Below, piece by piece: positions 59,987-64,000 of a stretch of 64,000 nucleotides of DNA. Origin of the DNA: Gavia stellata. Taxonomy: Eukaryota > Chordata > Aves > Gaviiformes > Gaviidae. The position numbers and the translations under genes are program-made. The notes under the pieces were generated by a model. The model was given only the letters and a program-made list of their open reading frames with translations, did not search any database and was not told where the DNA came from. Location: contig NC_082611.1 in assembly GCF_030936135.1 (NCBI RefSeq), positions 9,749,001 to 9,813,000 of the forward strand. The letters are read 5' to 3'. Position 1 is the stretch's first letter; every line of letters begins with the position of its first letter.

Positions 59987-60121
59987 CTAGTGGAGACTTC
60001 CTTCTTTTGACCATCTCACCTCGTTGTAGGATGCATTTTTATTTCTGTCAAATGCCCTTCCTGCATAGCCTGGCACTTGCTGGGCAGGTTGCCTGGACGG
60101 CTGGTATGAAGAAGAGCTTCT
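59987..60121 (-). CDS. TMC5: TMC5 probable last exon and stop
   Basis: Forty-four residues, RSSSSYQPSRQPAQQVPGYA then GRAFDRNKNASYNEVRWSKE and GSLH, then TAG. The acceptor gtctttcag is strong and phase 0 fits the previous exon. The tail does not resemble the human one I recall, so this rests on splice logic and composition. An internal donor, GAG|GTGAGA, could lead to further exons. Confidence 0.6.
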   Translation of the reverse strand, partial: RSSSSYQPSRQPAQQVPGYAGRAFDRNKNASYNEVRWSKEGSLH

Positions 60122-63100
60122 CTGAAAGACAATATTTGGCATCAGCAGTATTATATTCTGGATTCCAATCTTGACTTTATGGTCAGCACTACTCACATTC
60201 AAGGATATTACCCTTGTTTTAGGGAGGTGGCTCTTCTACTAGGTCCACAATGAGATTATTCTGGCATCTCCTTTTGAAATTCGACCTTAACAACTACAAG
60301 AATATCCACATTTTGTATGCTATCAAACCCTCCCTCAGGAGTCCCACTTGTGACCCTGGACAGGGCCACAGGGTTGTCTAGTGTTTTAAAATCCCCAGCG
60401 CACAGAAAATGCGCATTCACTTTAAGCTCCCCTCTTTACAATCAATATACTACCACATAGATATTTATATTTATCAATATATCAATTATTATAAATATTT
60501 ATTTATATTATCACATTAATAATGGCCAGTCATAAGGGGGATTTGGTTTGGGGGGGGGAGTAACAGGAACCTAACAAACCCTTTTTCCTCACAAGCGTGT
60601 AGGTCAAAGAGTTTTCACTCAACCCAAATAAAGAGACTGCCCAGCACCTACATGTGCAATTTTAACACTAATTCGATGGCTCAGCAGGCAGGACTGACTT
60701 GCAAAATGAATTCAAGTTTAAGATGATAGATGTCTAGCTTGATGTTGTATGGGATTTAAAACGGGGTTAGGTCAAAGCACTCAGTTTTACCTCAGCTGAA
60801 AAGACTGGGCAGGAGTGAGGCACAAACCATAAATCCCTAAGGAAATCTGGAGTCAGGGAAGGAAGACAGCCTCCTCCTTAGTCTAGGCAAGGTTCAAGCA
60901 TAGCCAAACCCTTTAGTGACCATCACTGCACACCTAGATTAGGAATGTTTTCTTTCAGTTTCATAGTCATAAACAACACCTAGTGAGAGTAAGGACTTTT
61001 CCATATCCTTCCCAGCTTAAATTCCAGTCTGGAACAGTCAGGGAACTTCCACAGTATCCTTTTGCTGTCTGGAGGTAACTAGCAATCAATCAGCTTGGGC
61101 GAAGTTTTAATACAGACATATCCCAAAATGGCAGCCTATTTGCAAGGCTAGAGGAACCCCATGAAATCGTACCAAGCACGTAATTGAAACAGTAGTATCT
61201 GACCTATCAGACTGACCTGCTGGCCTTGTCCTCTTGGCGCAGATGGGTTTTGTTTCGCCCTTTGCAGTACCCGCAGTTTTTCAAGTAAAAACATTTTATC
61301 TTTTCCTTCCTATGGTCAAGACATATTTGATCATTAGCTGGAATGGACTAATCATTCTTGAGAGGCTCAAGGCCTATGAGTAACCATTGACCACAATAAT
61401 CATTAAAATTCCTTTTATTCTAAAATAATCTCTCTACAGAGGGAGCTACAGCAGCACAGCTTTAAGATAAAATTATTTTGCAACAACTCTATTTGTGAGT
61501 TAGGTTTCCCTGCAATTCCCATGGGGGAGGGCTCCCACCCTCCCTTGCATTATCATAGGAAAAGCAGATTACACTCCACAATAGCAGGGTGAGACAATCA
61601 ACAAGGAAGCCAAATTTCTATAAAAAAGATAAAGCTGAAAATAAAACTTACATTAATAATTTGCTTATGTAAGAGTTTGGTCATGGTCTTTCTTCCTTCT
61701 ATTATTTTCCAGTAGAGATAAGTAATAACTCTAAACAAACAAACAAAAAGTCCAGCATATGAGCATTCATACCCATGAATATTTCCTCCTAGTCATTGCC
61801 TAAACAGAAAGTTATCTTATTTTATCCATTAAAAGACATATATACACATATCTATACACGCATATATATACACATCTATACACACACAAAAAATGTACAT
61901 ATACAATTACACAAGGACTGGCAAATGCATGAAATTGCTTAAGACATTCTCTTGGAAAAGACCCAAAGATTTAGGGACTTGCACTCAAGATGAGAGGTAC
62001 AATTAAAGTAAGTCAACAATACAAGGTGCATTTCAGATAACAAATAGGAACCTAATGCTCTTATCCAATCTTGTGTCATTTGCTTAGACATGTGCCTGGA
62101 CCTTAAATCACAACACTGAACACTTATTGCTTCCAGGCCAACCCTGATCCCACTAGAATGAGTGGGATTTTGTTTCATGAGAACAGGTTTGTGCTCTTAC
62201 GTGTGCAGGGCCCATGCTAGAAACATCAAGCAGCACAGCTATGACATGAGATGCTACCAGTGGGCACATAGTTTAATGCGCACATACCGGTCTTGCCAAA
62301 ATTATTTACTTCAGCCAAGTGGACAGTATGGGAATTTACCTGAGATTAGCTGGCAGCAGGCTGCAACCTACTTATTAGTATCTCCCCATATGGTGTGCTG
62401 ACTTTAACACGCTGTTTGTGCACTACCACGCCCTCCCACCAGTGTCCCCGTAGTAGTTCAGCTATTCTTTACATGGTGTCATCTCCTCTAACGACTCCAC
62501 TGATGAGAAATGGTCAGAAAAGGCAAAGCAACCACCTCCCAAACTTCAAGTCTTTTTCCAGTGCTGTTCATTAGCAGGTACTTACAGGACAAGTACGGAA
62601 AGGCCGAAGAAGAAAAGTTCACTTGTAATTAAGTTATGGTAGATCCACACTACCCATTTTGAGGCAGTGTAATCTTCCAGTATTTTTATCCACTCAGAGA
62701 CTGCAGCATACATAGAAGACAAACCTCTGAAAGGACCACATTCTTCTGAAGGTTTTAACCTGAAAGTGTGAGAAAACAGCTACCTAAAGCTTCATATATT
62801 AACCAGTAATTTAGTTAATATTGTGATTTTGTACATCAAGATGCTCGTTAGTTTGCTAGAGCCCTCTGCTCTCTTTGGACCCTCAGGGAACTTCCACCAT
62901 CTATGTTTGATTTTTAACTTGGGTCACTCTCCAGCCATTAAAATGCCCACCCCAGTGGGCATTTTCTCTCTCACTATGCAGTGAGAGATAAGAGACCTCA
63001 CTGCGATGGATTGGTACCAAGCCCTGTAAACAGAATCTTGACCTAAATGGAACAAGTCAAACACTGTAGCGCAAGCTACAGCAAATTGAAAATACGGATT

Positions 63101-64000
63101 TTCAAAGTTTCACCACAGGTGCTTAAGGGAACCATCATTTCATCTTGCCTTCAACAACATGAGTCACTATAGGTTTTTGGTAACAACAGGATGTGGTGAA
63201 CTAAGGCAGCCCATAGCAAGAATTAACATTTTCAGGTAGACTGAAAAAGGAAAATGTTGCTTGCTTTGAAATTAAACCACTCCAGACAGTCTGAAATTCC
63301 CACTTGCCATCTGGAAATGTTTGCTCTGAGGTATTTCATCCCACCTAGTTTCATGTGTAGCCACCTGTCTGACAAAATATTGAAATCACATGACTGAGAA
63401 TTGCCAAGAAAAAGAAAAGGGGTATCCATGCTGCCCTCGTTACTCTGACCAGAGTAACATGCACATAAACAAAGCAGCTTTAAAATATTGGCAACACCAA
63501 GATGCATTATTGCACAGGTCAGCACTCCCTGCAAAAAAAGCCTTTGAAGTTTGTAAATAATCCAGAAGTTGACCTCAACTGAGTTTTTCCAGGTGTTTCT
63601 CCACTGCAGACCCAGTATGGCCTATAACATAAATAAGTCTAGGAACTAGGAGTAGGTTGCAGAAATTTTTAAGGAGGTGGAAAAGCCAAATTTGCTGTGG
63701 CATTTAAATTGGAACCCAAAACTTCAGTGCAACTTTGTTTCTCCCCCCACTTTCTTAAGGGACAAATTACTGCGTTAACCACATGCTTGCAAACTCACTG
63801 AGCATGTCTTGTTTTCAGAATACAGAACATCTCATGAACATCTGAAACCTTCCATTAGCACTTAATATAGCTTCTTCTACAGAAAAATGAAGATTCCTCT
63901 GGCTGGTATCAGGTTACACAGCATAACCTAGTAGGCTTGAATGACAGTGATCTTCCATACCTCCAGACAGTGACTCCAATGACAGACAGGACTCCAAGGA
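59987..64000 (-). CDS. TMC5: TMC5 (transmembrane channel-like 5), last five exons; 5' part beyond the window
   Basis: TMC proteins are multi-pass membrane proteins related to the TMC1/2 mechanotransduction channel; the role of TMC5 is poorly known. Five exons were read on the minus strand: an edge exon ending LGVLSVIGVTVWR, then LKPSEECGPFRG with the family CGPF motif, a membrane segment SELFFFGLSVLVLVITYLYW, the EGRKTMTKLLHKQIIN and EGKDKMFLLEKL blocks, and a hydrophilic tail. This matches the C terminus of vertebrate TMC5 by memory, and the position next to and tail-to-tail with GDE1 supports TMC5 over TMC7. All introns keep frame. About 157 C-terminal residues are present out of about 1000 expected. 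Confidence 0.88.
60122..61216 (-). other. TMC5: TMC5 last intron
   Basis: About 1.1 kb. It contains a strongly AT-rich patch (60440-60530) and a G8-9 run near 60550. No repeat family was recognised. Confidence 0.6.
61217..61309 (-). CDS. TMC5: TMC5 exon with EGKDKMFLLEKL
   Basis: Thirty-one residues, EGKDKMFLLEKLRVLQRAKQ then NPSAPRGQGQQ. Phase 0 at both ends, acceptor accatag, donor CAG|GTCAGT. The EGKDKMFL block is a hallmark of the TMC5/TMC7 group after the last membrane segment. Confidence 0.9.
61652..61730 (-). CDS. TMC5: TMC5 exon with last membrane segment end
   Basis: A 79-nt exon; with two bases from the previous exon it reads LVITYLYWKIIEGRKTMTKL then LHKQIIN. The acceptor is gtttag and the donor AAT|GTAAGT. 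Confidence 0.91.
61837..61890. repeat. TA/CA-rich simple repeat
   Basis: Impure (TATACACA)-type sequence of about 54 bp in a TMC5 intron, ending in a short CA run. Confidence 0.75.
62586..62759 (-). CDS. TMC5: TMC5 exon with CGPF motif
   Basis: Fifty-seven full codons plus split codons at both ends. It reads LKPSEECGPFRGLSSMYAAV, then SEWIKILEDYTASKWVVWIY, then HNLITSELFFFGLSVLV. It covers the extracellular CGPF loop, the conserved WVVWIY and the start of the last membrane helix. The acceptor is ctttcag and the donor GTCCT|GTAAGT. Confidence 0.92.
63961..64000 (-). CDS. TMC5: TMC5 partial exon at the window edge
   Basis: Forty bases reading LGVLSVIGVTVW plus two bases of Arg, donor TGGAG|GTATGG, which joins in frame to the CGPF exon. 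This matches the family GVLCTLAITIWR segment. The exon start lies beyond the window. Confidence 0.8.

Noticed and set aside
63232-63534. A 100-codon minus-strand frame in a TMC5 intron
   Set aside because: It does not match the TMC segment expected between the flanking exons, which already join in frame.

Overview
The window looks like ordinary nuclear DNA from a bird. Introns are short, CpG islands sit at gene starts, and the only recognisable interspersed repeats are sparse CR1 LINE pieces; the best-preserved one ends in the avian-type ATTCTGTG tail. Species cannot be fixed from the sequence. I read the exons by eye, requiring GT/AG boundaries, phase continuity and agreement with the remembered vertebrate protein families. 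No alignment was run.

Four protein-coding genes are present, in the order known from human 16p12.3 (TMC5, GDE1, CCP110, VPS35L). VPS35L is on the minus strand at 329-27911. Coding exons 1-22 (about 621 residues) are present, and the gene continues past the left edge. CCP110 is on the minus strand at 30565-46453. It is complete with 14 coding exons and 1013 residues. Its 3' UTR ends about 375 bp upstream of the VPS35L start codon. GDE1 is on the plus strand at 49560-55344. It is complete with 6 exons and 329 residues, and is head-to-head with CCP110 across about 2 kb of CpG-rich DNA. TMC5 is on the minus strand from 59987 to the right edge. Its last five exons are present and it is tail-to-tail with GDE1. 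Its short exons do not stand out as open reading frames and were found by reading splice sites.

The four genes do not form one pathway. VPS35L is the scaffold of the Retriever endosomal recycling complex. CCP110 caps centrioles and restrains ciliogenesis. GDE1 is a membrane glycerophosphodiester phosphodiesterase. TMC5 is a transmembrane channel-like protein. What links them is conserved synteny and, for CCP110 with GDE1, a shared promoter region.

I found no prokaryote-like system, CRISPR array, rRNA or tRNA, and nothing that amounts to a new biological system. The items most worth checking are a TISU-like start and E-box at VPS35L, a G-rich pentamer repeat in the GDE1 leader, a frame-breaking tandem acceptor in GDE1, the unfamiliar TMC5 tail, and a CR1 that may lie in the TMC5 3' UTR.
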